DNA of 64,000 bases from Nansenia antarctica (GCA_963989245.1 OZ022351.1:18889935-18953934), one strand, 5' to 3'; positions 10,476 through 20,986 are shown, numbered from the stretch's first letter. Numbers and translations: made by a program. Notes: a model not told the origin generated them from the letters alone.

Positions 10476-11506
10476 GGATGTGATCCTCTGTTCTCTCCTG
10501 GTCAGGACCTCACTTTGCTGCTGTCAACAACAACAATGAAATCATAGTGACAGACTTCCATAACCACTCTGTCAAGGTAAGGTACACACACACACGCACA
10601 CACACACACACACGCACACACACACACCCACACCACTGGTGTATTATGTTGTAGTATTAGGCATCTTAATCCTCCCCCTCACCATCGTATTCAAATCAAG
10701 AGCTGTTTGTAAGGAGAACCAACAGGACATCATCCTATCAATACTAGCCACGCGACACCATAGCACACATTCCAGGGGATTGTAGAGAACACAGTGTGGT
10801 CATTCTGACCATCGGGGAAGGGATCTCAAGATGGGGCGCGGAATTGATGTCTCCGCTTTCAAACTCATCCTCATAGAACTAACAACTTCATGCAGAAACT
10901 CTATTTTCCGCTTTAACCCCTTCTCTCGCTCCCTCCCCCCCTCCACTCCCATCCCCTTCCCTTCCCCCCTCCCCCTCTGTCTAAGGTGTTCACCCTGGAC
11001 GGGGAGTTGGTGATGAAGTTCGGTTCTAATGGGGAAGGTAACGGTCAGTTCAACGCTCCCACCGGCGTGGCCGTGGATGTTAACGGGAACATCATCGTGG
11101 CGGACTGGGGCAACAGCCGCATACAGGTAGGGGTCAAAGGTCAGCTGCATACAGGTAGAGGTCAGAGGTCAGTTTAATACAGGTAGAGGTCAGAGGTCAG
11201 AGACAGTTTAATACAGGTAGGGATATTCCCCCCCAGAAAAATAAAACATAAACTAAACTCATCATCACTCCTCCTTTCTCTCACCCCCCTCTATTCACTC
11301 CCCTTTTTTTAACCCCCTCCCCTCTCCCCTCCCCTCCCCTCCTGCCCCCCCAGGTGTTTGATGGCAGCGGTTCCTTCCTGTCCTACATCAACACGTCAGC
11401 GGACCCCCTGTACGGCCCCCAGGGGCTCGCGCTCACCGCCGACGGACACGTGGTGGTCGCTGACTCAGGCAACCACTGCTTCAAGGTCTACCGCTACCTC
11501 CAGTGA
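2706..11506 (+). CDS. trim2: trim2-like TRIM-NHL E3 ubiquitin ligase, 5' partial
   Basis: Exons: 2706-2804, 3762-3913, 5420-5600, 5968-6227, 6527-6665, 6911-7099, 8277-8478, 8838-8941, 9361-9528, 10094-10262, 10506-10576, 10986-11126, 11354-11506. They join in frame for 675 codons plus TGA. Order: complete B-box 2 (CPIH ... YCSGC ... VCEAC ... H-x2-H, residues ~28-60), coiled coil (~84-230), filamin/ABP280 domain (~235-335; IKGSPFRL near its end), a basic Ser/Arg linker, then six NHL repeats (~405-675) ending HCFKVYRYLQ. That ending, and the NHL sequence generally, fits TRIM2 better than TRIM3. Human TRIM2 has about 744 residues, so the missing ~70 N-terminal residues are the RING, whose exon(s) I place upstream of base 1; the first exon's 5' boundary is the least certain. 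TRIM2 is known as a neuronal cytoplasmic ubiquitin ligase acting on neurofilament light chain. All junctions are GT-AG and no frame is broken. Introns carry many CA/TG arrays and mobile elements. Confidence 0.93.
3238..3441. mobile_element. MITE with 26-bp perfect terminal inverted repeats
   Basis: The left end GGCTTTCACACCGCC (3238-3252) continues to 3263 as a perfect inverted copy of the right end at 3416-3441. The element is about 204 bp, has no coding capacity and lies in trim2 intron 1. A target-site duplication is not clear, so the superfamily is unassigned; the size and ends would suit a PIF/Harbinger-like MITE. Confidence 0.8.
4043..5135 (-). mobile_element. 3' part of an RLE-type LINE (R2/R4/NeSL-like)
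   Basis: An open frame from about 5132 down to a stop at 4165 encodes roughly 320 residues. It includes ETLSHILNGC, then RHDRIVSLIV, then TPDVIVVDEESREVSVLEVA and KVMKYQQLV. This fits the Cys/His motif and PD-(D/E)xK-like endonuclease that follow the reverse transcriptase in restriction-like-endonuclease LINEs. No reverse-transcriptase motif remains, so the copy is 5' truncated. The 3' tail reads into AAATGATTAAAA on the minus strand. Both ends abut (CA)n/(TG)n runs. It lies in trim2 intron 2, antisense to trim2. The exact family (Rex6-like or R2-clade) is not settled. Confidence 0.75.
5136..5328. repeat. (CA)n microsatellite flanking the LINE fragment
   Basis: CA dinucleotides with three ACAGATGCAGA interruptions. 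A matching CA run sits on the other side of the LINE fragment at 3993-4042, so the insertion appears to lie inside a dinucleotide array. Confidence 0.92.
5636..5834 (+). mobile_element. tRNA-derived SINE copy in trim2 intron 3
   Basis: It shares its body and tail with the better copy at 13794-14057: GGCTGGCCA, GTGTCGAGG, AAGACACTGAA, then a tail with AAAGCGCTTTGGAATAAG and TATATAAGT. The box B region of the tRNA-like head is degraded. It is bracketed by a duplication of the trim2 exon 3 end (see findings). Confidence 0.75.
6230..6418. repeat. (CA)n/(CAGA)n array in trim2 intron 4
   Basis: CA dinucleotides begin directly after the exon 4 splice donor and fill most of the 299-bp intron. Confidence 0.9.
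7104..7308. repeat. (TCTG)n/(TCTA)n tetranucleotide array
   Basis: About 200 bp of alternating CTGT and CTAT blocks starting five bases after the exon 6 splice donor (GTAATC). It ends where the decayed hAT sequence begins. Confidence 0.95.
7309..8217 (+). mobile_element. Truncated hAT element with BED-finger remnant
   Basis: The frame 7381-7674 starts MSEVWSCF and contains a BED-type zinc finger (CSTC, then H-x4-H in THLRNKH), the usual N-terminus of ZBED/hAT transposases. It stops after about 97 residues with no catalytic or dimerisation region. The right end reads ATCGGTGCATCCCTA up to 8217, a recognisable hAT terminus. A matching left end is not visible, since the tetranucleotide array abuts the element. 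It lies in trim2 intron 6. Confidence 0.75.
8515..8832. repeat. (CT)n then (TG)n arrays in trim2 intron 7
   Basis: A pyrimidine-rich CT tract covers 8515-8730. A TG run at 8778-8832 leads into the exon 8 acceptor at 8837. Confidence 0.93.
8955..9044. repeat. (CA)n at the start of trim2 intron 8
   Basis: About 45 uninterrupted CA units begin 14 bases after the exon 8 donor. A TG run at 9300-9350 ends the same intron. Confidence 0.97.
9530..9959 (+). repeat. 11-bp GGTGACATACA minisatellite beside exon 9
   Basis: About 38 units of an 11-bp motif (GGTGACATACA, GGTGACATAGA and variants) start directly at the splice donor of trim2 exon 9. Most units contain AGGTGA, a close match to a 5' splice site. 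On the opposite strand it reads as endless Cys/His/Val/Thr/Ser/Pro-rich frames, which are artefacts. Confidence 0.95.
9960..10006 (+). pseudogene. Decayed duplicate of the trim2 exon 9 end
   Basis: GACAACAAGTGGGTCA at 9962-9977, followed by a match to GTCTTCTC and AAGTT and then CGTGAGTGACAT, repeats the 3' end of exon 9 and its donor, with a gap of about ten bases. It sits at the far side of the 11-bp array. Confidence 0.8.
10333..10475. repeat. (GAT)n/(GAG)n trinucleotide tracts in trim2 intron 10
   Basis: GATGAT and GGAGGA trinucleotide runs lie between exons 10 and 11, following a (GT)n run that begins at the exon 10 donor itself. Confidence 0.9.
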
Positions 11507-11720
11507 GGAGGGGAGGGAGGAAGGGAGGACGGAGGTGGAGAAGGATGGAGGGAGGGAGGGAGGAACGGAGGGATGAAGAGGTATGATGATGGAGGGATGT
11601 GGAGGGAGGGAATGGATCGACGGAAGGATTGGGGGCGTAGAAGGACGGACGAAAAAAGGCGGTTGGATGAAAGGATGGATGGAGAGGCGGAGGACGGGAC
11701 GGATGGACAGACAGACAGAC
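11507..11720. repeat. Purine-rich GGA/GGAT tract after trim2 stop
   Basis: Directly downstream of the trim2 stop codon the plus strand is GGAGGGAGG- and GGATGGA-like for about 200 bp. This is presumably 3' UTR. No polyadenylation signal can be tied to it with confidence. Confidence 0.75.
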
Positions 11721-11999
11721 AGACGGAAGGATGGACAAGTGTGAATTGAGCGATGGAAGGTTGGATTATCGGCCCCCTTCACCACACACCCCTCTGCCCC
11801 CCAAATGGGATGATGGGGTCACAGCACCCACTGTTCAGGCATGCTTGAACTTTGAACTGGAATGGGTTCACTCCTTCAATAGATGCCCTCAAACACAGGA
11901 CGTGATTGGCCAATCAAATACTGTCCTCTCCCGTCACCAGAATGATGTCACTGTTTATTACAGCAGATCCTACTACGGGTGCATCTAATGGTGGGAAGA

Positions 12000-12490
12000 G
12001 GCTTCCTCTCCCCTTCTCCTCTCCTCTCCTCCTCTCCGAGTCTTCTCTTCTTGTCTACTCTCCTCGTCTCCTCTCCTTCTCTCCTCCTATCCTCTCCTAG
12101 TCTCCTCCTCTCCTCTTCTTGTCTCCTTTCCTTCTCTCCTCTCCTTCTCTCCTCCCCTGCTCTCCTCTCCTTCTCCTCTCCTCATCTCCTCTTCTTGTCT
12201 CCTCTCATGTCCTCTCCTCCTCTCCTTGTCTCCTCTCCTCTTCTCCTCTCCTCATCTCCTCTTCTCCTCTTCTCTTTCTCCTCTCTTTCTCCTCTCCTCT
12301 CCTCTCCTCTCCTCTCCTCTCCTCTCCTCTCCTTATCTCCTATCCTCATCTTCTCCTCTCCTCTCCTCGTCTCCTCTCTTCCTATCCTCTCCTCCTCTCC
12401 TCCTCTTTCTCCTCTCCTCTCCTCTCCTCTCCACTCCTCTCCTCTCCTCTCTTCTCTTCTCTTCTCTTCTCCTCTCCTCTCCTCTCCTCT
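12000..12490. repeat. (CTCCT)n pyrimidine tract
   Basis: Almost pure C and T on the plus strand over about 490 bp, built from TCCTC pentamers with TTCTC and GTCTC variants. Long Ser/Leu frames through it are not genes. Confidence 0.97.
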
Positions 12491-12661
12491 GCTTTATTTG
12501 TGAGAGAGCTAGAGAGGTAGACAGCTCCCATGGTGGGTGAAGGACTGGTGAATGGGAGAGGACACTCAGAGAGGAAGCCACGACACACTATGGAGATGCA
12601 CCCCTCGCTCAAATCTCTTAGGCCTTCTGTAAACACTAAGCTGTTTCTCATTCCTGGTCCA

Positions 12662-12710
<49 letters not shown>

Positions 12711-12736
12711 AGTGTGTGTGTGCGTGCATGCGAGTG

Positions 12737-12778
<42 letters not shown>
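12662..12778. repeat. (TG)n microsatellite
   Basis: TG repeats with a short interruption near 12709-12740. No gene is seen in the surrounding 12500-13300. Confidence 0.95.
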
Positions 12779-12779
<1 letters not shown>

Positions 12780-12937
12780 GACCTGGATGTTGTACTCCCT
12801 CCCCTCTTCTCCATCGACTTCAGACAACAAGAATCATCTAGAAGGTTTGGATGAGAAGTTGTCTGCAAAATCAAAACTGTTCAGTTCAGTATATGGACGT
12901 GACTATGGCTGTTCTACTAACCTATACATACACGTCT

Positions 12938-13021
12938 TAATCAATCAATCAATCAATCAATTGATCAATCAACATATTGATTGACTGATTGACTGATTGA
13001 TTGATTGAGTGATTGATTGAT
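12938..13021. repeat. Self-complementary tetranucleotide array
   Basis: An (AATC)n run is followed by a (TGAT)n run with a short centre near 12962-12975. The two halves are complementary, so the tract can fold into a hairpin. An AT-rich (TA)n stretch follows at 13105-13150. Confidence 0.85.
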
Positions 13022-13509
13022 CGCTAGTGTTGTTCATGCTTGGACGAGGTATCAACTATCTATTTTTGCCGAGAAATTTACTGTTGCCAGACAAATGTAA
13101 GAGTATACAGTATATATATAAACATATATATATATATATATACATATATATTTGTGAAATTATCTTTAATAATTGCGTAAATAATGTTTGAAGAAGATGA
13201 ATGATCATCAACTGCATCAGTGATGTCCGTTTCTTACCCCGTCTTGTCCATCTCGATAGGAAACGAAAAAAAGGAAAAAAAGACAAAAGACCAAAAAAAA
13301 AACTAGATACTAGACTTAAAGGTTGACTTGTAATTTTCTTGCCAAGGATTCAGATCCATCTGTTTCTCTGTGTGCTGTTGCCTGTCAGTACCAAGCGTTC
13401 GCCGCATCTGTCACCATCAGATAACAGAATACCAGATACTTCTAGAAGCATGATTCTGTGTGTCGTATTCACAACTTTAGCGCTCAACAAGCAGTGTTAT
13501 GTGTCTCAA

Positions 13510-13588
13510 ATCACACTCTCTCTCACTCTCTCACACTCTCTCTCACTCTCTCACTCTCCTTCACACTCTCTCTCACTCTCTCACACTC
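13510..13588. repeat. (ACTCTCTC)n tract
   Basis: Direct repeats of CACTCTCTCTCACTCTCT-like units. No coding region is recognised between 13160 and 13790. Confidence 0.8.
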
Positions 13589-13793
13589 CCTCACCAGGGC
13601 AGGACGCTACCATAGCACTCCACAGTCACTCTAAGGGACTCTCGTCTAAAGTCTATTGACAATATCGATTAATGATTGCATTTATATAGAGAGCTTTTCT
13701 AGACATCCAAAGTGATCCCATTGTATGAGGGGGAATACCCACCTCATCATCACTATGGATGTGTAGCACCAAACCTAATGCACTACCAGGAGG

Positions 13794-14057
13794 GGGTGGC
13801 TGTGGCTCAGGAGGTAGAGCCGGCGTCTAATGATCGCAAGGTCGGCGGTTCGGCGGTTCAATCCCTGGCTGGCCACGTGTCGAGGTGTCCTTGGGCAAGA
13901 CACTGAACCCCAAATTGCTCCCCTTGAGCGGGCCGGCGCCTTACGTGGTAGCTTGCCGCCATTGGTGTGTGAATGTGTGTGTGAATGGGTGAATGAGAGG
14001 CCAGTGTAAAGCGCTTTGGAATAAGGCGCTATATACTGTAAGTGCAGTCCATTTACC
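13794..14057 (+). mobile_element. tRNA-derived SINE
   Basis: A tRNA-like head has box A (GTGGCTCAGGAGGTAGAG, 13802-13819) and box B (GGTTCAATCCC, 13855-13865). The body has GTGTCGAGG and GGGCAAGACACTGAA, and the tail AAAGCGCTTTGGAATAAGG. A second copy of the family is in trim2 intron 3. Confidence 0.85.
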
Positions 14058-14130
14058 AGGAGGCTGACGAAGGTAGAAATCGGGCTCATTGTAATGCATG
14101 GGACGGAATGTCTACCTCCAGCAGCCTCCT
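14058..14130. mobile_element. Short foldback/MITE-like repeat copy
   Basis: Starts AGGAGGCTGACGAAGG and contains CATTGTAATGCATGG, then TCTACCTCCAGCAGCC. It is a degraded member of the family whose best copy is 14288-14400, inserted directly after the SINE. Confidence 0.6.
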
Positions 14131-14287
14131 CTGTGCACTGTGTAGGGGGTAGGGTGTGATTGGAGCCTCTCTGTTTAACCATACCGTACCACATCCATAC
14201 TAACATTCTCGGTCGGGAAGCACAGGAAGAGGAAGTGGAGTTTCAGTTCAATACAGGAAGTAAACAAACCAATACTCATGAAAACAG

Positions 14288-14400
14288 GAGAGGCTGGTGG
14301 AGGTAGAAATCGGAGGACGGGATCAGTGAAATGCATGGAACATAATGAGGAATGGTATCAAATACGTTCCTCCGATTTCTACCTCCACCAGCCTCCCCTG
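14288..14400. mobile_element. Foldback MITE with ~28-bp inverted ends
   Basis: GAGGCTGGTGGAGGTAG at the left is mirrored by CTACCTCCACCAGCCTC at the right, with the inverted match extending through ATCGGAGGA. The centre contains GAAATGCATGG and GGAATGGTATCAAA. A related half copy lies at 36807-36890. The motif is abundant in some fish genomes; the superfamily is not assigned. Confidence 0.75.
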
Positions 14401-14402
14401 TC

Positions 14403-15468
14403 ACAAAACCAATATGACGGAAACAATATGTTAATAAGTTATTTCTCATGGTTTTAATTTATTTGTATACTATGTAGGCTAAGTTATCTCTAATTAATGT
14501 ATTTGTGTCATTCATTTATTTATTTATCTTCACATTGTACATTATCTGTATGTATGTTATCTATCATGCTATGTGTTTAAGTTGACTGTGTGTACAGCCC
14601 CACTAAGGGAAAGCCAAGTGCCCATTATGAGCCTTAGTATCTTATCTATCTGAATGTCGATTCGTTTTTTTACGTCACAATATTGTGTCATTTCAAAACC
14701 CAGTTGTTCATCAGCGATGAACGGCTTCTCTAAGGATTGTTTTAAGCATCTTCTGTGCCGATACCTTGTTGAGATATTTAGTTAGGGGTGGGTGAGGTTG
14801 TACGGGACGGGTTTCTTATGTACAACTGAATGTTGATCTCCTGACCGAGACTCAGCCTTGCATTGTAGCCATTTCATACGAATGTTGGTTTAAAGTTATT
14901 TTAATCATGTTAATTCTAATGTTGTTTTAGCGGTTACGCAGTAGATCGCCTTCCCCCGTAAATCTGGATTTAGATTCACATGTTTTCTCCTCTGTAACCT
15001 ACACACCAAGACACCAAGGTAGGATCTGCAAGGTAGGATCTTACCCTCTCCCAACTCAATGGTAACCATTACCATTTAGGAGACGGGAGACACAACTGAC
15101 CTCAAACCAGTGTCTAACTGAAAGGTTAATATGCACTCATCGACAGCTTCCTCTGTCTCTCTGCAGAACATCCATAGAGGTAAAGGCCTAGAGGAGTCAC
15201 ATGCCATCTGGCCCATGCATTGCATTTAGGGAAGTGCGCCCTCTAGTGCTTCTAACTCTATGAGAACTGTAGCTGTACATCTCCTCATTGTCCCACCACG
15301 TTTCCTGACTCTTATACACAACACAGAATAAAAGCATTGATTCAAAACTGAGAATCTTGGTTGGCGTTCTGTGGCCTCTGTACTACCTGTGCACCTTTGG
15401 GGCGTCCTGGTGAAATCTACCTGTATTAGGATGTATGGGGGGGGGGGACTCTGCATCAGGGGACATTT
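14403..15468. other. Unannotated spacer
   Basis: No gene, RNA or structured repeat recognised. An AATAAA at 15327-15332 (+) could be a distant trim2 polyadenylation signal, but nothing links it to the gene. Confidence 0.5.
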
Positions 15469-15469
15469 A

Positions 15470-15765
15470 CATTACATTTACATTTTAGTTACTATCTAAC
15501 TACGATGCGACTGGCACCACCGCCTCTACGGGGATGTAGCAGTCACGCTACCCGGTCACGACTTTTCACCGTTCTGGCACCCCGCTGCTGGGAGGAGCTT
15601 CCCACTGCTGTCAGGACTGCAGATTCACTACCTACGTATGTTCCACCACGGATTGAAGACCCATGTCTACAGGCTACACCTTAACTGTCCCTCCTGAAAC
15701 CTCTCTGTCCCCTCTACCCTCCTGTACAGTTTCTCTACTGTAAAAAATAAATAATAATAATCCTT
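15470..15765 (+). mobile_element. LINE 3' end fragment
   Basis: Reading plus gives CGSSHATRSRLFTVLAPRCW and then EELPTAVRTADSLPT, the conserved C-terminal block of fish L2-like LINE polyproteins (family form: APRLWN.LP..LR.ADSL). It ends in AATAAATAATAATAA. 5' truncated, with no reverse transcriptase. Confidence 0.7.
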
Positions 15766-15810
15766 CTTCTAGCTCAGCTCAGCTCAGCCCAGTACAGCTC
15801 AGCCCAGTAC

Positions 15811-15862
15811 AGGGGGGGGGGGGGGGGGGGGGGGGTTGGGTGGAGTTAAGGGGGGGGGGGGG
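15811..15862 (+). repeat. Poly-G runs (G~25 and G~13)
   Basis: Two long guanine homopolymers near 15811-15835 and 15851-15862 separated by TTGGGTGGAGTTAA. They could form a quadruplex and are likely assembly-sensitive. Confidence 0.9.
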
Positions 15863-15970
15863 GAGTTGGGTAGACTTTAGGTGGAGTTGGTTCTTGTTTT
15901 GTCTTAGGATCTGGTAAGTAGCTCACCGAAAACTATCACTTCCTGTTTTTCACGCACTAGTAACAAAGAG

Positions 15971-15972
<2 letters not shown>

Positions 15973-16036
<64 letters not shown>

Positions 16037-16115
16037 GACACACACACACACACACGCACACACACACACAAACGCACACACAAACGCGCACACACACACA
16101 CACACACACACACAA

Positions 16116-16186
<71 letters not shown>
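15973..16186. repeat. (CA)n microsatellite
   Basis: More than 200 bp of CA with CG and ACA interruptions. It abuts the LINE tail that starts at 16183. Confidence 0.97.
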
Positions 16187-16188
<2 letters not shown>

Positions 16189-16318
16189 CAAGGACCCCAA
16201 TTGAAATAAGCCAGTGGCTTTCTTGGGTTTTTATCCTGTTAGTTGACCTTGTATGTAATATGTACTTTCATGTACCTACTTCTGCAAATCTTCTAATAAA
16301 GTTTTCAATCAATCAAAA
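16183..16318 (+). mobile_element. 3' tail of the same LINE family as 35139-36700
   Basis: Starts at AATCAAGGACCCCAATTG and ends in CAATCAATCAAAAAAA. It is the reverse complement of the 3' end of the LINE at 35139-36700 (see CCAATTGAAATAAGCCAG and TTGACCTTGTATGTAATA in both). About 135 bp survive, a typical severe 5' truncation. Confidence 0.85.
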
Positions 16319-16577
16319 AAAACACAGACACATGCACAGACACACACACACACACACACACAGACACATGCACAGACACACAGGGGAAATGCTAGAGCTG
16401 AGAACGGGACGGTTCAAAGCACTGTGTCTGTGTGTGTGGGTGGGGGGTGGTAGAGGGGGCTGTGTTTGTGTATGTGTTTGCACTTGCATCACTTTTATCT
16501 TTATTAGAATTTTGAATTTCACAACTTTACAATATGCTGGGATAATCATTTATGGAGGTTATTGAAAAGTAGTTTGG

Positions 16578-16915
16578 ATATTATATATAAGTTGGAATGT
16601 CCAGGGAATGAGGAAACTGGCCAAACTGAAACAAGTATTAGACAGGATAAAATATCTCAGATCTAAAATAGTCTTTCTACAGGAATCCCATTTGGTTGCT
16701 TCAGACATGCACTATTTGAATAGAAGATGGCCAGGCCAAGTGTTTCATGCTTGCTATAATACTCATACAAGGGGAGTAGTTATCCTCATACACAAATCAA
16801 TACCATTTCAAGTCACAAAAACTACCTAAGTTGAAAGATATATTATTGTTCAAGGTAATATTCAGTCACAAAAACGTAATCTTATAAATATCTATGGCCC
16901 TAATGAGGACAACGC
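16578..16915 (+). mobile_element. L1-like endonuclease fragment
   Basis: The plus frame reads SWNVQGMRKLAKLKQVLDRI at the start of an APE-type endonuclease, then FLQESHL and a segment ending TRGVVILIHKS. This is the N-terminus of an L1-clade ORF2. A stop at about 16827 and an A/T-rich end show it is a dead fragment. Confidence 0.8.
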
Positions 16916-16969
16916 ATTTTTTTTTTTTTATGATCCAAGTTTAATTGAAGTGTGGAGAACGCAGAATCC

Positions 16970-17240
16970 AAACTCCCTCCCTCCCTCCATCTGGGTCCTG
17001 GACCTCTGCAGGTTCACCTCCCTCCTCCAGCTCTTCTCCCTCCCTCCCTCCCTCCCTCCATCCCTGGACCTCTGCAGGTTCTCCTCCCTCCTCCAGCTCT
17101 TCTCCCTCCCTCCCTCCCTCCCTCTCTCCATCCCAGGACCTCTACAGGTTCATCTCCCTCCCTCCCTCCCTCCCTTCCTCCCTACCTCCCTCCATCCCTG
17201 GACCTCTACAGGTTCTCCTCCCTCCTCCAGCTCTGCTGAC
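16970..17240. repeat. (CTCC)n minisatellite, ~75-bp higher-order unit
   Basis: Four units, each with CCTGGACCTCTGCAGGTT-like text followed by CTCCCTCC runs. The alternating CCTCTGCAGG and CCTCTACAGG cores repeat about every 70-80 bp. Confidence 0.85.
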
Positions 17241-17812
17241 GCCTGATGATTCACTTACTTAGTCAGATGTATTTGTTGTAACCGGTAAGTTGCTTTGGAT
17301 AAAGGCGTCTGATAAATGCCAAAAAAAGTCAAATGTAAATGTAATGAACAACCCTTCCCTACCTGCAATCGATGGTCAGTCCCCAAACCCACGTCCCGAT
17401 CACTCTGTTCTTCCACCTCTACTGACCATTTTACTGATGATGACTGTGTTGTATAGTTGATTGACTTACTTACTAGACAAATGTATTCATTTTAGACACT
17501 GATGTAGATTCTAGATTCCTAGATCACTGCACACTTTATCTGGAAGCAGGACGGCCATCTTTAACTCTAAGACAATACATGTTTGTGTATGTTGTATCAT
17601 TCTAGGGCAGATGCTGTCTTACACAAGCACCATACTCCCCCTCCTAGGCTTGCTCAGTACAGACTGACATCACACAACCATGTCCTATTGCAGCAATGTC
17701 CTAAACGTCATACAGTAACGTCCTGAACACACAAACAGACTAATCATTTTATTATTATTATTAGAATCTTCAGGAGTTCTCAGATTCATCAACATCTCAT
17801 CTCATCTCAGGT

Positions 17813-17906
17813 ATGTGGCTGAAGGTACAACCTCAGCTGCAGAGTTCAACTAGTCAACAACCAATATATCACACCTGTTCTCTACCTGAGGAGGTTGGGC
17901 TGGCTT
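17813..17906 (+). pseudogene. Head-and-tail relic of the downstream GPCR gene
   Basis: The first ~50 bp (ATGTGGCTGAAGGTACAACC ...) match the start of the receptor at 18699. The next ~35 bp (CCTGTTCTCTACCTGA ... GGAGG.TGGGCTGGCT) match its last coding bases near 19518-19562. About 800 bp of the middle is missing. The 5' leaders of both copies also agree (CATCTCATCTCA just before the ATG). It is a tandem duplicate with a large internal deletion. Confidence 0.8.
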
Positions 17907-17917
17907 TCGTATTTGCA

Positions 17918-18040
<123 letters not shown>

Positions 18041-18698
18041 GTTTGTGTAATAACATTTGCATTTTCTGCTGCTATTGTTATTGTCTTTTTTCTTTTCTCT
18101 TCTTCTTCTTCTTCTTCTTCTTATTGAATTGTACTGTTAATTGTCGATTTTTGCATTGTTGAGGAGTTGCTTGCCCTAAAGCATTTAATTACGCTCTGTC
18201 TTGTATATTGTGTACTTGACCACTAACATTTGATTTGGGTACCAGTCACACCTGAAAAAATGTCAATCACTGTCAGGGTGAGGCAGTCTCAGTCACACCT
18301 GCATATTCAAAGTTATAGAGAGACATGAGATGTTACCTTGTCACAAACCCTCCTCTGGCTGAAAGGTAGGTGCTCTGTGTCTGCTTCTCCTGTTGTGCGG
18401 AACTATAATATATAGAGTTAATATACTGTGTAATACCTATATTCAGTTTATATATAATACATATATACAATTCATACAATAACTCTAATAAAATTAACTC
18501 TAAAGTATTTCCAGTTATTCACAATTGATGATGTATTGTAGAAGTTTCATTTATGTGGACTCTTTACCCTAAAAAATAGACATATTTCATCTTATTTCAC
18601 TTTCTGGAAAGATAGTTAGATTAATACAATTATTATAATTATTTCAGATTTCTCAGGTTCATCAACTATCTTGTTCTTATCAGCATCTCATCTCAACT

Positions 18699-19582
18699 AT
18701 GTGGCTGAATATACAACCTCAACTGCAGAATACAACTCTGAACTCTACTAACTCCACTGTCTCTGGGGACCCAGGCTTATTTAATGTTTGTGGTGACATG
18801 AATGAAGGTAGTATAATCTGGGCTGTTGTCGGTGCCGTCTGTTTCCTGTTTGGGGTCCCTGCATGTGTCACCGTCCTTTGGGAGCTGTTGCAGAAACTCA
18901 GGAAAGGCACCCCCATCACCCCCAACCACGTCTTCATGCTAAACCTCACAGTCATGGACTTGGTCTTCTTGAGTTTCATCCCCCTTAACATCTGTAACTA
19001 TCTCGTCTGGCACAACATGACCATGGAAAATACATTTTATTTCATCCAAGCTCTGAGTATAAGTGGAAGACCTCTCTTCATGACCTGTATCTGTCTGGAC
19101 TGCTACCTGGCTGTGGTGCATCCAATCACGTACTGCGTCAGAAAGGGCCTGACCTCCAGGGCTCTGATGTGTGTTGGTGTCTGGGTCGTCACGGTAACCT
19201 ACGGGATATCCTTTACAATGACAGGACCGCATAACTATATCCTCGTCATCATCCTCTGCGCTGTAACTATCCCGACCATCAGCCTCTGTGACTTCGTCAT
19301 CCTCAGGGCTCTGAAGAGATCTGACCCTGGAGGGCGAGGCCTCCACCCTCAGAAGAAGAAGGCTCTTCAGATCATCGTCAACAGCCTGGTCATGGCGTTT
19401 TTTTCCTACCCATGTTGGTGTTCTTTTTCACCACCCTGATGCCCATCAGTGTCAAAGTGATCAAATGCATCTTGCTCATCCCTGTTATGATCCCCCCCAC
19501 AGTAGGTAGTGCTGTCATGCCTGTTCTCTACCTGAACAACCTGGGGAGGCTGGGCTGGCTCAGGTGTGGGAGGGGGGCGTGA
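18699..19582 (+). pseudogene. Class A GPCR, single exon, one-base frameshift
   Basis: The ATG frame encodes about 240 residues: an N-terminus with several N-x-S/T sites, TM1 (IIWAVVGAVCFLFGVPACVT), TM2 with LNLTVMDL, TM3 ending DCYLAVVHP (a DRY variant), TM4, TM5, and TM6 entry (KKKALQIIV). After VMAFF at about 19401, a run of seven T shifts the frame and a stop follows at 19439. The next frame continues smoothly through the rest of TM6 and TM7 (VMPVLYL in the place of NPxxY) to a TGA at 19580-19582. An eight-T run would keep the frame open. So this is either a young pseudogene or a homopolymer sequencing error. It resembles the P2Y/HCA-like delta branch of rhodopsin-type receptors; ligand unknown. 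No intron is needed. Confidence 0.8.
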
Positions 19583-20834
19583 TTCATGTTTCATCGATTC
19601 AGTTCGATTGGTTGTCTTTGCAAGTTATGAGGTTGTTGTGATCCATTGAATTACCTTGAGTAAGATTACAGGCTTTTATGTTACTAAAGGGATTCAAATC
19701 GTGAGCTTAGAATTATAGGGTTCTATCTCCGTTTAGGGCAGTTCAGAGATATTGAGCGTCAAAGTTTTTACATTCCATTATGTTTTCTGAGATGGAACCT
19801 TTGTATTTTATTAATTACTAACAAAAAAAAATCAACATTTAAAAAAATAAATAACACCACACAGGCATTAATAAACACCTAATGGATCAGATTATGTAAA
19901 AAACTCAATTTTGACCAGAAATGGATGGAACCTTATAATTCTAACGTCACGAAATACTTTCAATACAACATTCAAATTCATAGCGACTTCTGTTGGTTTC
20001 AAATGAGTGTAACTAAAGTAGAACAAACATAGATTTGACCCTATATGCTTGATTTGTTTATGTATGTCCCTAGCTCATTCTTAGATGTTATGTTTGTGAA
20101 GGGGGAGGGGGGGTGGTGTCAATGAAAATATTTGATCTGTCTTATCATGTGCATTGACGAGTCATTAGGCTACTGATTAGGCTATAATTCTATATTCATA
20201 GAAACATTTCCATTACAATGTGCTTTTAAAGTGTGGAGAAACTAATAAAGGATTATTTCCATCATTGCTGATGTATGCTGTTCTTCTGAACATGTGGACA
20301 AATGTGGAAAAATATCACTGGTACAGACTGATAGAAAGGTTCATTATCTGTGTGATTAAAAGTTAATCATAATTAGGATTGTGAGTGACAAATTTCTGTA
20401 TTATTGTAAAACACAGTATGTCTGTATATCATAAACTTAAATCCTTTGTCCTCTGATCTTAAATCTACTATTGACAATAACACTGTTAGCATTGTCCTTT
20501 GACCTTCCATTCTAGAACACCACCATAAAGCTGTAGGCTGTGTTCGTAAATTCCCTCTGGAAAATCTGATCAGCACTCATGGAATGCCTCTTGTCCAATG
20601 AAATTACTTGGTCCCTTTATGACATAACCTTCCATTCTAGAATACCACCATGAAGACCAGCGTTTAGCTCAGGAATAAGATATGATCTTCTCAGTGACAC
20701 ACTATTTTGCCAAAAGCCTAATTCGTAAACAAACAAATCAAACACTAAGATCTTGGCTCTTAATTTTCTTTAATCAACATTGGGATGAACAGAAGGATGA
20801 CACAACAGCAGTTTCCCAGTGATACCACCCTCCC
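19583..20834. other. AT-rich spacer without gene
   Basis: No coding or structural feature recognised. An AATTACTTGGTC/AGAATACCACC region near 20500-20660 repeats ACCTTCCATTCTAGAA twice (about 20502 and 20627), a short direct duplication. Confidence 0.5.
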
Positions 20835-20835
20835 G

Positions 20836-20953
20836 TGCACAGACACACAGACACAGACACAGACACACTCACACTCACACTCACACTCACACTCACACTC
20901 ACACTCACACTCACACTCACACTCACACTCACACTCACACTCACACTCACACT

Positions 20954-20986
<33 letters not shown>
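20836..20986. repeat. (CACACT)n hexanucleotide and (CA)n
   Basis: About eighteen CACACT units at 20865-20953, flanked by CAGACA units on the left and a plain CA run on the right. Confidence 0.97.

Noticed and set aside
2706..11506. Assignment as trim3
   Set aside because: The NHL text (e.g. FRIGTKGRNKGEFTN, GNHCFKVYRYLQ) follows TRIM2 at positions where TRIM3 differs.
13802..13865. Functional tRNA gene suggested by box A and box B
   Set aside because: No acceptor-stem pairing or anticodon loop could be placed, and the flanking body marks it as a SINE.
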